From the NCBI GenBank assembly GCA_019188255.1, contig JAETXT010000007.1, positions 4,898,001-4,962,000 of the forward strand: a DNA stretch of 64,000 bases, in the 5' to 3' direction. Under the pieces are notes generated by a model, which was not told where the DNA came from, did not search any database, and worked only from the letters and a program-made list of their open reading frames with translations. The DNA comes from Verticillium longisporum. Taxonomy: Eukaryota; Ascomycota; Sordariomycetes; Glomerellales; Plectosphaerellaceae. A program made the position numbers and the translations under genes. Within the stretch, counting starts at the first letter, position 1, and every line of letters begins with the position of its first letter. Of the stretch, positions 39,636-50,251 are shown in pieces.

Positions 39636-41110
39636 TGCAGTCCCCGCCCATCCGCAAAAGTAGCCTGTGAGTGGAAGTCTCTTCTGGCCGAAGATCAGAG
39701 GCGCGCATCATTGTGATGTAGATGCTCGTGGATGAGCCTCATATTCGACAATCGATATCGACCAATTCGATCAACAAATATGGCGAGCAATACTTCCTAC
39801 ATCTGTTCTGTCCGGTTCAAATACATGGACATGGAGGGACATAGTCGCGCTTCTTTTTGGTTTGGGTGTTCGGGCACCGAGCACATGGCACGTGAAGTCG
39901 AACAACTCAACATCGTCATGCAATGAAGCAGACATCGATCGAGGCATTCTCGTGTTGCGCTACGGGCCTCAGAAGGATCTTCCTGGAATAGAGAACTCAT
40001 CAAGCCCAGCCTGAGTCCTCGGCTATGCGACCCCACCAGGCCTTGCAGAACGCAGCAAAGTGTCGTGAGCACAGCATTTCCTTTGTTCTGGGCAGAATGG
40101 CATTCGGACGCTCGTGACCGTGGTCTAGGTCAGTGCTTACAAACGGCGTCACGTCCCGCCTCCACGGACGTCCGATGCCATTGCAAAGACGGACGTTGTC
40201 TATTGCCAACGATGCGTATCAGCACGCCCATTTCATCTCCGCCTAAGGCATCTCCAACAACTTCATTCAGCAGCGCAGTGTTCTGGCCAGTCGGCATTTT
40301 CGACCTCTCATTCTGCGGATCTGAGTAATCTGTCCAACTACCAGCAAGGGCACAATGCCGACGCTGAGGCCAGCGCACAACACCAGCCAATCATGCCTGT
40401 GTCAAAACACCCCTAACTGACCGCGTTCCTGGCTAAGACCTGCACTAGAAGCTCTCACGTCCGTGCCCCGACTTTGACCTGAGTGAGCCAGCGCGTCCGA
40501 GCCCCAAGATTATCAGCGCCAGGGAACCGAGTGCCGAGAACTACATGCGGCCTCCCTACTCCTCCTGACAAGAGGCTTCCTCGTCTTTCAATCGCGCCAC
40601 TCTGGGCACGACGCACTGACGAAAGAAGTTCAGGTCGCTGTGTTGGCTTGCGGTCAAGGCCCTCCACTGTTTTCCAAGCGACCTAACTGACCACGCCTTG
40701 ATACTGTGTTCCCAGCCACAGCACCCCAAGGCCACGGGATGAGGTAGCTCCTCGCATCTGCTGAGTCGAGTAGTCTCGGCTCTTTGAGCGAAGATACCCC
40801 TGAGTCCAGTGTTCGGAGCTTTCCCAGGTCGGGCGAGGCATGGCTCGGCCAGGCCTGCATGAGGTGTCTTGTGTTCGCCTTCTTGCAATGGGTTCCGCCA
40901 AAGTGCAAGTCACCAGCAGTAGCTTGGTAGCGCAATTTATAAAGAGTAGTATCCAAACTCTGCCAAAGTTGTTGGCAAGCAGCAGCAATACTTTGTCACA
41001 ATTCTCTCCAACTTTCGTTAACTTTGTGGTCGGCCGAGGGCTTTCCGTTCATTGCCCACCTCTTCAACCTTGAAATATCACGCTCATTTTCAGCCCTCTT
41101 CAATCCCACC
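39636..41110. other. Intergenic upstream of the peroxidase
   Basis: About 1.5 kb with many short overlapping frames and no domain. A TATA-like box at 40938-40943 lies about 170 bp before the peroxidase start. Confidence 0.45.
40938..40943 (+). promoter_or_regulatory. TATA-like box of the peroxidase gene
   Basis: TATAAA in the context ATTTATAAAGAG, about 170 bp upstream of the ATG. Position and sequence fit a core promoter; no experimental support. Confidence 0.4.
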
Positions 41111-42372
41111 ATGAAGTTCTCCATCGTACTGGTTGCCTTGACGGCTGGTACCTCCATTGCTCATCCGGGTATGGGCAAGGCCATGGCTGATATTCAAGAA
41201 ATTCAAGCACGAGATGGCCGCTCCGGACCCTCGACCGAGATGATCGGCGACCTGGTGGGTCTTGATGACAGGCGGCTGACTGCCACCAGCCGAGATATCA
41301 AGAATATCCTAAGCGGCCGCGGTAACCCCCAAAATACTGTGGCTAGCTACTGGCTGCGTGCCCCTCGTCTTGGAGGCCTCTTATGCCGCATGGACCAGTG
41401 TTGTGTGTGGAACACATTGCCAACGAGATGCGCGGCATGATGGTCAGAGATGCAGGTCGGTGCAACAATCTTGCACGTGCCTCCATCCGTCTTGGCTTCC
41501 ACGACGCCGCCACCTGGTCCAAGGACACCGGAGGCACCGGTGCCGACGGGTCAATCGTCCTGACGGCCGAGTGTGCCCGCGTTCCCGAAAATAACGGCCT
41601 TGCTGAGGTTTGCGCTCAAATGAAGACGTGGCACGACAAGTACAAGGGCTACGGCGTCTCCATGGTCGACCTCATTCAGTTCGCCGCCAATGTAGCCACC
41701 GTCTCGTGCCCGCTCGGCCCGCGTATCAAGACTTATATCGGCCGTAAGGACAACGCCGTCGAACCCCCGCGCAACCTCCTTCCTAGCCCTTTCCACAGCG
41801 CAGACCGCCTGCTCCAGCTCTTCGCCGACAAGACCTTTACAGCGGATGGCCTCATCGCCCTCATGGGCGCCCACTCCACGAGCCAGCAGCGTTTCGTCAA
41901 CCGTACCCGCCCCGGTGATCCCCAGGACTCCACGCCTGGCGTGTGGGACGTCAAGTACTACGGCGAGACTATCGATGCCAACGCACCCCAGCGCGTTTTC
42001 AAGTTCCAGAGCGACGTCAACCTAGCCAACGACGCACGCACACGCGCTGCCTGGGAGTCGTTCATCCCCGAGTCATCCCAGGGCGCCTGGAACCATGTAC
42101 GTCGTTTCGTGCCCGCCTACCTGCCGTTCGATGCTTTTACCCGTACTGACCCGAGACAGGCTTACGCTGCCGAGTATGTCCGCATGTCGCTCCTTGGCGT
42201 GTACAACAACAACACCCTCACCGATTGCACCAAGGCGCTCCCTCCGTTCCAGCGCAGCTACAGCTCGTCGGACAAATCTGTCATCGACCGCTTCATGCAC
42301 GGACTGATTGGGAGCGCGCAAAAAGTCAAGAACCTTCTGCTGAAAGGAGACAAGGTTCCCAGCAATGTCTAG
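41111..42372 (+). CDS. Secreted class II-type heme peroxidase, with a 1-base frameshift
   Basis: A heme peroxidase of the plant/fungal superfamily, predicted to be exported: signal peptide MKFSIVLVALTAGTSIAHP. The distal heme site is in ARASIRLGFHDAATW (Arg, Phe, His) and the proximal His in LIALMGAHSTSQQRF. GRKDNAVEPP and PGDPQDSTPGVWDVKYY are also family-typical. The N-terminal part (to CRMDQCCVWN) and the main part (from HIANEMRGMMV) lie in adjacent frames. The switch is at the A-run 41411-41412: one more A would give CCVWKHIANEM and a 420-aa protein without introns. As sequenced, the first frame stops after 109 residues. Such ascomycete enzymes are related to ligninolytic peroxidases, but I see neither the Mn-binding triad nor the surface Trp needed to claim lignin activity. 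Confidence 0.9.
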
Positions 42373-42539
42373 ACATGAAGTCACGATTGACACGATGTGA
42401 TGCGAGGATGGGTACTTCATCGGCGTTGGCTACTCGGGGGATTGGAAATCTTTCGATATTAATAGATAATGTTTTATTTTGTATTTTTCATGAATCACTT
42501 CGCACATTGGGAATTGTAAATGAGGTCGCGGTCAGGTTG

Positions 42540-45371
42540 TCATGCCGTCGTCTTTTCCTGGCTTCTCCAGTCTGCTTCATCACCATGCTTTGAAGCCTGT
42601 CTCTTGTCCAACGTCGCACACATCCGTCCGAGTACGGCACTTCCCCCCAGTAATTCCTGGAAACGCTCCATCCTCTCTTCCCGCGGCATCTTCAGGAAGC
42701 GCTCCAAGCCCTGGTCTCCAAGGTCATCTCGGAGAGACGCAGCAAGCAGCTGGGCCGCATATATATTCATGCCGGCCTGTCGCAAGAAGACTTCCCAATC
42801 TGTTTCTTCCTCCCTGAGCAAATGCTGCTTATCACATGTGACATACTGGCGGACTTTCGCAACGGTCCGAGCAACAAGATGACGAGGCCCGCCTCCAACA
42901 TATACAGGTTCGATCTTTGTGCCACGCAACATGCCGTTCTGTTTGACAAAGTCGGAGTAAGCTGCGGCTTCCGCTGGAGACAGTGGTGCCCCTGCAGACG
43001 CGTCGTCCTTGCCATCTTTCCAGACAAGAACTACAAGGCGTTCGTACAAGGGGGCCACGTTGTTGATGCGCTTCCGTAATTGTGATGTTGTGTCAGCCGA
43101 CCCTGGAAGAGGCTTTTGACGAACCTGAAGGAGCGTAGTGACCATGATTCCCGTGGAAGCAGAGATCGACATGTCAGCTTCGAATGAAAGGGCAGAGACT
43201 TCATTGTCAGAAGAGGTTGATGCGAGCGAAGATATCCCATGGCATGGCATGCTGAAATCTCGATCAAGCATATCAACTCCTGCAGTGAGATATTTCTGAA
43301 AGCCGTAAATCAAGGAGCGAGGTATCATTGTCGAGATAAAGAATCGGACAGGCTTTTCCAAGGGGGCGATTGTCAGGTATGGAGCTTCCTCCGGGGGCAC
43401 TAGCCATTGACGGGTTACATCTGGGATTGTTCCTGTATGAAGTTGGTCTTGTGAATTTACATGTTGAGTCTTGGGAGGCGTAACGAGAACATCTGACTTT
43501 TGCCTTGGCTGTGGATGGTCGATCAAAGCCAAGTAGTTGGACAGCATCTTGTTCAAGGCACCGGGTACGTTATCGGCGAGGAGAAGATTATTATCCTCCC
43601 CATGTGGCTGATGGTATTCGCGCAGTCTCTTGTTTGGGGGCGCAACTCTTTCATATCGTAGCCTGTCTGCTTTCCTTTTCCTCGCCAGCTCCAACAGATT
43701 TTCTGCTGGTGGTCCAGGCAAAGCGAGTGGTGTGGCCTGACGCACAGGTTGTACAGCAGGGGATCCTTCCCGTGATGGTAGTCTGGCGTTGATCACTGCG
43801 TTCTCAGCATGCTGGAATATTCTCAATGAACCGGCATCATAGGTCGCGTATTCCTTGAAGGGGTCTGGAGAGGTGCGGCTCAGCATCACTAATTTGTTCT
43901 CACAATCAGCGATGCTTCCAAAACGTTGAGTTTCAGCGTCTTTCAACGAGAAAGGCGTCCACCGCAGCTGCCTCTCACGTCGTAGACCCTGAGGCCACGC
44001 GTCGGGATACGTCTTCCAGTCGTGCCTCACAGATTTGAACATACTCTTAGAGCACCCATTACTGGCCCGAGATGGATTCGGAATACTGAAGTCGAGCTTC
44101 GGGATAGGCAAAAGAATCGTTGAGTCGAGTATTGTGGGCGTATTTTGCCCCAGCTGTTGTTGTACTTGTCCCGTGGGGTGATGGGACTGTGAAGCCAGGC
44201 CTTTCGGGTACATTTGTGTTCGTGAGTTGTTTTCTTGAGGCTCGTCTAATATAGTCGCGTCGCTAAAGTGAAGTAAGTGGATGGGATCTGACTTGATGGC
44301 GAAGGCATCAAGAGTGGTTGGTGCCTGGTCTGCGTCAACTGAACAATGTACAGAGGAACTCAACTCAGCCACAGTAGGTTTCTCAAACATCACATCACAC
44401 ATCTGTACATACGACGGCGGTGTGAATGAAAGTATGTCTGGCTCCTTTGGTGTGCTCGATAAATGAATGACGGGTGTTTCGGGCGGTGATGCAACATGAA
44501 GAGCTGCATGTGTTTCAGTCGTCAGATCTTCCTCTATCAAAGAGACAGTGTCCAACGGAACGAAATTGTCGGGGTTTGGCTGTTCGAATATCGGTGGCTG
44601 CAGATGTTCAACGTCCTCCAGAGGAAGTAAAAGAGGGCTAGGCATGCAGTTCGAGCCCTTCTCCGAGCTGTTAGTGCATGAAGATGACAAGAAGGTCATG
44701 CGTACTTGAAGGATTGAAATCTCGCTCATGATGGTAGAGAGACTCAGGTTCTCCTCATCGTAGTTTTCCAAGGCCTCAGAAATGCATGTCGTGTCGCATA
44801 CATCCGGTTCAATGGTCTCATTTATAAGTTGTTCCTCCAATTGAGCAAGAGTGGCGTACGCCTTTCTAGGAAACGTCATGCTTTCGTCCTTGTGCTCATC
44901 CACCGGCTCACGGGGAAGTATTGATGTATGGATGGGATTGGGCCGGGAACCCGGAGAATATTTCTTGAGAAAGTCCTTGAAATCTTGATCGTGATTGCTG
45001 GGCAGTAGAGGCAACTCGAAGTCCTTGGTCACTCGTGAGGAGTACGTACTCGCGTCCTCCGCAAGTATATGTAGGTCCTTGGTCGTGACATCCTGGCTGC
45101 AACTGTTGACGAGGTCAATACTAGACTCATCTGGTAGGACGGTCTCGCGAAGGCAGGGTGCTGTCAAGCAAAGATCTGCGAGGTTCGTCTCATCAACTTC
45201 TTCGACGAGGGGCAACAGAGCTGACAGTGATGCAAGATGGCCTGTAGAGGCCCGGCTATCAGTGATGTGGTCCGTTTGACGAAGATCGTACCGAACAGCT
45301 CTCAAGGTGGCATGGTAGATGGCGATTGAGTCTGGTTCATAGGTGATTGGCGATGCGAGAGTGGCGCTCAT
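42540..45371 (-). CDS. Candidate Zip2/SHOC1-like meiotic protein (XPF-like C-terminus)
   Basis: Single exon, 943 aa. The first ~600 residues are Ser/Thr/Pro/acidic and poorly conserved in style. From about residue 640 the sequence becomes ordered: RFFISTMIPRSLIYGFQKYL, then DMSISASTGIMVTTLLQVRQKPLPG, YERLVVLVW and GTKIEPVYVGG. This is the strand-helix rhythm of an XPF/ERCC4 nuclease-like fold, without the catalytic ERKxxxD motif. The end (LERFLKMPREERMERFQELLGG) looks like the tandem helix-hairpin-helix that follows such folds. An inactive XPF-like domain plus HhH at the end of a long disordered fungal protein matches Zip2/SHOC1, which with Zip4 and Spo16 stabilises crossover intermediates. 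This assignment is by fold pattern; DUF7102-type 'hypothetical protein' is the safe label. The gene is convergent with the peroxidase (168 bp apart). Confidence 0.5.
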   Translation of the reverse strand: MSATLASPITYEPDSIAIYHATLRAVRYDLRQTDHITDSRASTGHLASLSALLPLVEEVDETNLADLCLTAPCLRETVLPDESSIDLVNSCSQDVTTKDLHILAEDASTYSSRVTKDFELPLLPSNHDQDFKDFLKKYSPGSRPNPIHTSILPREPVDEHKDESMTFPRKAYATLAQLEEQLINETIEPDVCDTTCISEALENYDEENLSLSTIMSEISILQVRMTFLSSSCTNSSEKGSNCMPSPLLLPLEDVEHLQPPIFEQPNPDNFVPLDTVSLIEEDLTTETHAALHVASPPETPVIHLSSTPKEPDILSFTPPSYVQMCDVMFEKPTVAELSSSVHCSVDADQAPTTLDAFAIKSDPIHLLHFSDATILDEPQENNSRTQMYPKGLASQSHHPTGQVQQQLGQNTPTILDSTILLPIPKLDFSIPNPSRASNGCSKSMFKSVRHDWKTYPDAWPQGLRRERQLRWTPFSLKDAETQRFGSIADCENKLVMLSRTSPDPFKEYATYDAGSLRIFQHAENAVINARLPSREGSPAVQPVRQATPLALPGPPAENLLELARKRKADRLRYERVAPPNKRLREYHQPHGEDNNLLLADNVPGALNKMLSNYLALIDHPQPRQKSDVLVTPPKTQHVNSQDQLHTGTIPDVTRQWLVPPEEAPYLTIAPLEKPVRFFISTMIPRSLIYGFQKYLTAGVDMLDRDFSMPCHGISSLASTSSDNEVSALSFEADMSISASTGIMVTTLLQVRQKPLPGSADTTSQLRKRINNVAPLYERLVVLVWKDGKDDASAGAPLSPAEAAAYSDFVKQNGMLRGTKIEPVYVGGGPRHLVARTVAKVRQYVTCDKQHLLREEETDWEVFLRQAGMNIYAAQLLAASLRDDLGDQGLERFLKMPREERMERFQELLGGSAVLGRMCATLDKRQASKHGDEADWRSQEKTTA

Positions 45372-46675
45372 GATGTTTACAGATCAACAGACCTGCTGAT
45401 GCATTCTGCTGTATGCGGCACGGGTCATGATGAACCGACCAAGTCAATGCGAGCACATTGTACTGGCAGTATTTCTCCAGAAGGAGAAGAAAGAGAGACT
45501 GGCTCGATGGAAGTCGTGGTTCGCTCCTGCCTCGAGTTCGTCGCTCCTGCCTACCTGCCTTACATTCAAAGGACCCAGAAGCAATAGCAGGAACGACCAC
45601 CTAGGGACAATGCAGAGGGGAAGGAGCGGATCACCCCAACTTCGACAGCTCTCAAAATCATTTGTAGCTGGTTCTCACAATGCGAGGAGGTTGTTGGCAT
45701 CTCCAGCATCGTTCTTATCCGCCTCTGTGAGAGAGACCATACCGTTGCACCTATGTGACGTTGACGGTGAGCTTGATGGTGTGCCTCCTCGACGAACGAT
45801 TTCCTCTCTCGACAATCGACCCCGCCGCAACGTGACGAAGCCGGGTCATCCGAACCCCCAGATCTCACATCAATAGCTTAAGAGGTATAACTTGCTCAAA
45901 CGCCGACGTTCCGAGATATAACTGACATGTGCATTTGGCACATTTTCAATGCGACCTTCTTCGGCGATCAGACCTGTCGATCAAAAGGTGTGCTGCGACT
46001 GCAACCCGGATGAAGGAAAGCTTCATGGCCATGACGTCTCAGCACTCGATGTAGCTCAATTTCGGACAACGGCAACCAGTGACTCCGAACCTGATGCAAC
46101 AGGCCTGTCTTCGTTCGGTGGCCACCGATTTGTTCTTTTCCAATCCGAGCATAACTGCGGCCCAGATGCTGCGCCAGCGCTTTGATGCCAAAGTTGATGA
46201 TCTTATCTATGGCTTCGGCATATGCGGTTCAACCCGAGCCAATTTACCCCTTTGTCGCATCGACAGTGGAGCGATCGTCAGACGGGGATGGCATTTCTTC
46301 TCAAATGGGGGTCCCTGAACTGCCGAAGGTCAAAAGCATCACCCCAGACAGTTTTATTTAAACAGGGGTGTATTTTACCATGAACCTACCATTATAGCTT
46401 GAACTCTATTGTGTGTACCTGGAAAATGCATCGAAGCTACGAACTATGGACGGACATATTGGCTCGAGTCGTCAATATAAACTACAGAATAACAGCTCCG
46501 ACGAAAGGGCAGCAAGAGATCATCGCTTCATCGCATTGGCAACCTTGTTCATCTGGTCTCTGTTGAGATTGTCATTTATTTCTTATTGAGTGTTAACTCT
46601 TTGATTCGTTCGTTTACCCCTGGCTTAACTCATCTTTCTTTCACCTGGCAATCCACAGCATTGTCACACGTCAGC
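45372..46675. other. Intergenic between divergent genes
   Basis: 1.3 kb separating the Zip2-like gene and the carboxylesterase. Short frames only. A TATA-like box lies at 46476-46481. Confidence 0.45.
46476..46481 (+). promoter_or_regulatory. TATA-like box of the carboxylesterase gene
   Basis: TATAAA in GTCAATATAAACTAC, about 195 bp before the start codon. It fits a fungal core promoter; low-confidence prediction. Confidence 0.4.
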
Positions 46676-48355
46676 ATGAAGGCGATATCTCATCTCACGT
46701 CTGTGCTGGCCGCCGCGGGTTTTTTGCAATCCGGTGTCCAAGCCGTCCAGCCTCTCGTTGACGTCGGGTACGCCAAGTTTCAGGGAGCCGTGACGAACAA
46801 GGCGCTGGATGTCACGAGCTGGAGGGGCATCCAGTTCGCCGCCCCTCCCGTTGGCGAGCTTCGTTTCGCTGCCCCAGCCGACCCGCTCCAGACAGGCACG
46901 GTCAACGCATCAGCCCACGGTCCCATCTGCCCCCCACAGCGGCCGGGGGACTGGACCGTCACCGGTACCTATGATCGCTTCAGGGTCGACGAGGACTGCC
47001 TGTACTTGGCCGTGACAGCGCCCTCCCAGGCCTCGAAGGACTCGAAGCTGCCCGTCGTCTTCTTTCTCCAGGGTGGCGGCTTCACCTCCAACTCCAACGC
47101 CAACTGGGACGCCAGCGAGATTGCAGCTGACGGCAATGTCGTCGTCGTGCAGATCAACTACCGCGTCGGCATGTACGGCTTTCTCCATAGCAAGGAAGCC
47201 CTCGCGGGCGGCTCGCTCAATGCTGGTATCAAGGACATGTTGAAGGCCCTGGAATGGGTGCAGAAGAACATCCACAACTTTGGTGGCAACCCCGACCAAG
47301 TCGTCCTCGACGGTATAAGTGCCGGTGGTTCAGCCGTTGGTCTGCTCATTGCCGCGAACACGGGAAGCGAGAAGAAGCCTTTCGTCGGAGGCATCGTCGA
47401 GTCAGGCGGCTGGGTCACGATGCGGACGATGGAGCAAGGACAGGGGCAATACGATTGTCTCGCCAGGGAGAAGGGCTGCGCCGACTCGGCCGACTCGCTC
47501 TCCTGTCTGCGCGCCCTGAACCAGTCAGCTGTTCGGTCGTCCAACTGCTGGTTCAGCCCCAGTATCGACGACGACCTTTTCTCCGACAGCTTGGTGAACC
47601 TCTACCGCGCGGGCAAGTACACCAAGCTCCCGACCATCTGGGGCACTTGCGCCAACGAGGGTACCAGGACGGCGCCGCAGTCGACCAATTCGACGGAGCA
47701 GGCCCTCGCCTTCATCAAGCGCCAAGATCCCTCGCTGTCGGACAACTCGCTCGCCATCATCGACGACCTCTTTATTGATGTCCCGCAGCCCGTCTTCCCG
47801 AGCTCGGGCGCCAAGTGGCGCCAAGCCGCCAACGCCATCGGTCACATGGGCAACCACTGCATCGTCCGCAACGTCCAGAACTACCTTGCGCGTGACGAGG
47901 CCACGACTTGGAACTACAAGTACGCTGTCCTCGACCCCAAGGATGAGGCCGACGGCTTCGGCGCCTATCACGTCGTCAACACGTATGCCTTCTGGGGTCC
48001 CAGCCGCACCGACGGTGGCCCGCCTGCCTCGTACGCAACCAGCAACGCGCCCATCGTCTCGCAGTTCAGGAAGTACTGGATCTCGTTCGTGCGCAATCTC
48101 GACCCCAACAGCGATCGTGAGGAGGGTGCCGCTGAGTGGGCCCCCTTTACGGTCGAGGGGCGCGAGAGGCTTTTCGTCCAGACAAACAACACGCACATGG
48201 AGAAGATGAGTTCGGCGCAAAACCTGAGGTGTGATGTCGTAAGGCCTGTCTCGGAGAACCTGGGCAAGCCGGTCAACAGTGGCGTTGTGACGACTCTGGA
48301 TGAAAAGCTGGCAGCTGGTATGAACGACACGAGCGAGGATACCACTTTGTCCTGA
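46676..48355 (+). CDS. Secreted type-B carboxylesterase/lipase
   Basis: Single exon, 559 aa, with a signal peptide (MKAISHLTSVLAAAGFLQSG). An alpha/beta-hydrolase of the cholinesterase/type-B lipase group: substrate-pocket sequence WRGIQFAAPPVGELRF, the disulfide region EDCLYLAV, oxyanion loop FFLQGGGF, nucleophile Ser in DGISAGGSAVG, acid Glu in CANEGTRTAP and His in GAYHVVNTYAFWG. The start at 46676 was preferred over an in-frame upstream ATG at 46586 because only it places the signal peptide at the N-terminus. The nucleophile motif is G-I-S-A-G, not the usual G-E-S-A-G; the residue before the Ser is variable in some fungal members. It probably hydrolyses exogenous esters; the true substrate is unknown. 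Intact. Confidence 0.92.
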   Translation: MKAISHLTSVLAAAGFLQSGVQAVQPLVDVGYAKFQGAVTNKALDVTSWRGIQFAAPPVGELRFAAPADPLQTGTVNASAHGPICPPQRPGDWTVTGTYDRFRVDEDCLYLAVTAPSQASKDSKLPVVFFLQGGGFTSNSNANWDASEIAADGNVVVVQINYRVGMYGFLHSKEALAGGSLNAGIKDMLKALEWVQKNIHNFGGNPDQVVLDGISAGGSAVGLLIAANTGSEKKPFVGGIVESGGWVTMRTMEQGQGQYDCLAREKGCADSADSLSCLRALNQSAVRSSNCWFSPSIDDDLFSDSLVNLYRAGKYTKLPTIWGTCANEGTRTAPQSTNSTEQALAFIKRQDPSLSDNSLAIIDDLFIDVPQPVFPSSGAKWRQAANAIGHMGNHCIVRNVQNYLARDEATTWNYKYAVLDPKDEADGFGAYHVVNTYAFWGPSRTDGGPPASYATSNAPIVSQFRKYWISFVRNLDPNSDREEGAAEWAPFTVEGRERLFVQTNNTHMEKMSSAQNLRCDVVRPVSENLGKPVNSGVVTTLDEKLAAGMNDTSEDTTLS

Positions 48356-48950
48356 GCGGCTTTGATCTGCTGTGTCGGCTGCTATGCGTTGTAGTGCATT
48401 GCAGTGCATTGCAGTGCATTGGTAGCAATCCAGTACAATGCTACATAGCAATGTACTTTCACGAATTTCAATGAATCAGATCAAAAGATTTTGCAACGTC
48501 GAGAACAGGGGTGACCATTGAAGACCAGACTCCGTTTCCCTGGGCATCAGCCAGATACAGGGCTGGTCTGTGGCGTGGCGAGTGTTTACGCCCCGAGCCG
48601 CATCGGAGACAAAACCTGGGCAAGCCGCGAATCGGGCAGGTGAAACAGCAGCCACCACGTGCAAGTGACGGCCTTGGTCTTCGACGCCTCGATACCCTTA
48701 CACAGTTGCCTGCGTGACTGCGGCGTTCGACGAAGAGCTGACATGGTTCAGCCGATGTCCTGATGCTTCTGTGATGAGTCTGAAGCCGAACGGCTTCGGA
48801 ATGGGAAGATCTGCTGGGGAGCCGGTACCAAAGGGCACAAGGTATAAGAACCGAGGATGAACTGGCGCAATTCGCACAAAGCCCCAGAGTAGGACACCAA
48901 GTCATCCACAATACCTATTGTCAGCATTGCCTATCCAGACAAGAAACGCC
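48356..48950. other. Intergenic with a short tandem repeat
   Basis: Includes GTGCATTGCA-type repeats just after the esterase stop (about 48390-48420). No gene seen. Confidence 0.5.
48390..48420. repeat. 10-bp tandem repeat (AGTGCATTGC)
   Basis: Three near-exact copies of a 10-bp unit in the 3' flank of the carboxylesterase gene. Confidence 0.75.
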
Positions 48951-49715
48951 ATGGCCGCCCAAGCCCCCAGAAAGCAGGTCCGCGTCGGCGTCATGATGGA
49001 AAACATCCAGCTCGCCGACATCATCGGCATTGACATCCTCAACAACCTGTCGGCCCTGACACCCGAGATGCAGGCGGAGATGGTTGCCTCCAACATCCCT
49101 GCCGAGGCCTTCACCAAGTATGACAGGCACTTTCTCGACATTGAGTTCTTCTACATGTCGACCACGCTCGAGCCGGCGCCCACAACGCCGTCGCTCCGCT
49201 GGCTCCCCAACGTCACCTACGACGAGTGCCCGCGTGACCTCGACATTGTCATCACGGGCGGGCCGTACCCGTCCCACCGCCCGGCGGCCGCCGACAGGTT
49301 CATGAAGGAGGCCTTCCCCAAGACGAGGGTCTGGATGACGACTTGCACGGGCTCCATGTGGCTCGCGAGCAGCGGCGCACTGGATGGGAAGAAGGCCACG
49401 ACGAACCGCAACTTCCTGGCCGGTGCGAAGCAGATGTATCCGGCTGTTGAATGGGTTGAGCAGCGGTGGGTCGTGCAGGACAAGGTGTACGAGGGCGAGG
49501 GCGAGGGCGAGGTTTGGACTGCGGGTGGTGCTGGCGCTGGTAAGTCATGCCACGCATCCTTTCCTCGATTCTGGTGCCTGTGCTGACCGATGATTCCAGG
49601 CATCGACATGGTGGTCGACTACTGCCTGAAGAACTTTGATCCCCAGTTTGTTCAGGACGTGTCGCTGACGTCCATCGACTTTGGACCCAACACGCCTAGA
49701 GGGCAGTTTTACTGA
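48951..49715 (+). CDS. DJ-1/PfpI family protein
   Basis: Two exons, 48951-49539 and 49600-49715, 234 aa. The DJ-1/PfpI fold shows VGVMMENIQLADIIGIDIL at the start, DLDIVITGGPYPSH (Gly-rich loop) and the nucleophile elbow MTTCTGSMWLASSGALDGKKAT with its Cys. The C-terminal AGGAGAGIDMVVDYCLKNF is assembled across the 60-nt intron and is typical of fungal members annotated as ThiJ/PfpI or isonitrile hydratase-like. The family includes glyoxalases, hydratases and transcription-factor domains, so the activity is open; location is probably cytosolic. A run of GAGGGC repeats just before the intron codes for Glu-Gly pairs, which may vary in length between strains. Intact. Confidence 0.88.
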
Positions 49716-50251
49716 GATGCATGGGTCCGTTGTTTCGGCGAAGGAACTGGTTTGGATGTTTGACAGGCGGTGGAAGAGGGATGGTGGATGGCAACAAGCC
49801 TGATGACGTCCCGAATCTGACAGACTAAACACCTGCCTAATCCAAGGTGGAAAGTCGGGGCTTCCGCCCCTTCTAGGCTACAAGTTGCACACGAGGAAGC
49901 AACACAAGCGTTTGGATCGGCTCGACTAAGATCTTATATACCGGTGCCTAATTCTAACAATTCCGGAACGCCCCGCACATCCGATCCTTCGTGAGTCATT
50001 CGCCGGACCTGCCCCCCCTCAGTAGCACCTTCCCGGCCCCCGCTCCGTCCAAACCTCCGTGTCCTCATCAAGAGCCCCGTTCTGTTGGTGCCTTAAGCTT
50101 GTTTCAAGACCCCAGCCCTTTTGAAAAGACACCTTGCCATCGAAAGTGCGCTTCTCGACACAGTCAGGCCTCCTCTTCGCAAGCACCTTCGCAATCGCAA
50201 ATGCGGACTCTTCTCCCCATCCAGCGTGACATCATCGCACCCACCACCAAC
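49716..50251. other. Intergenic
   Basis: Promoter region of the acetyltransferase gene; nothing else recognised. An upstream in-frame ATG at 50201 would add 17 residues to that gene. Confidence 0.45.
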
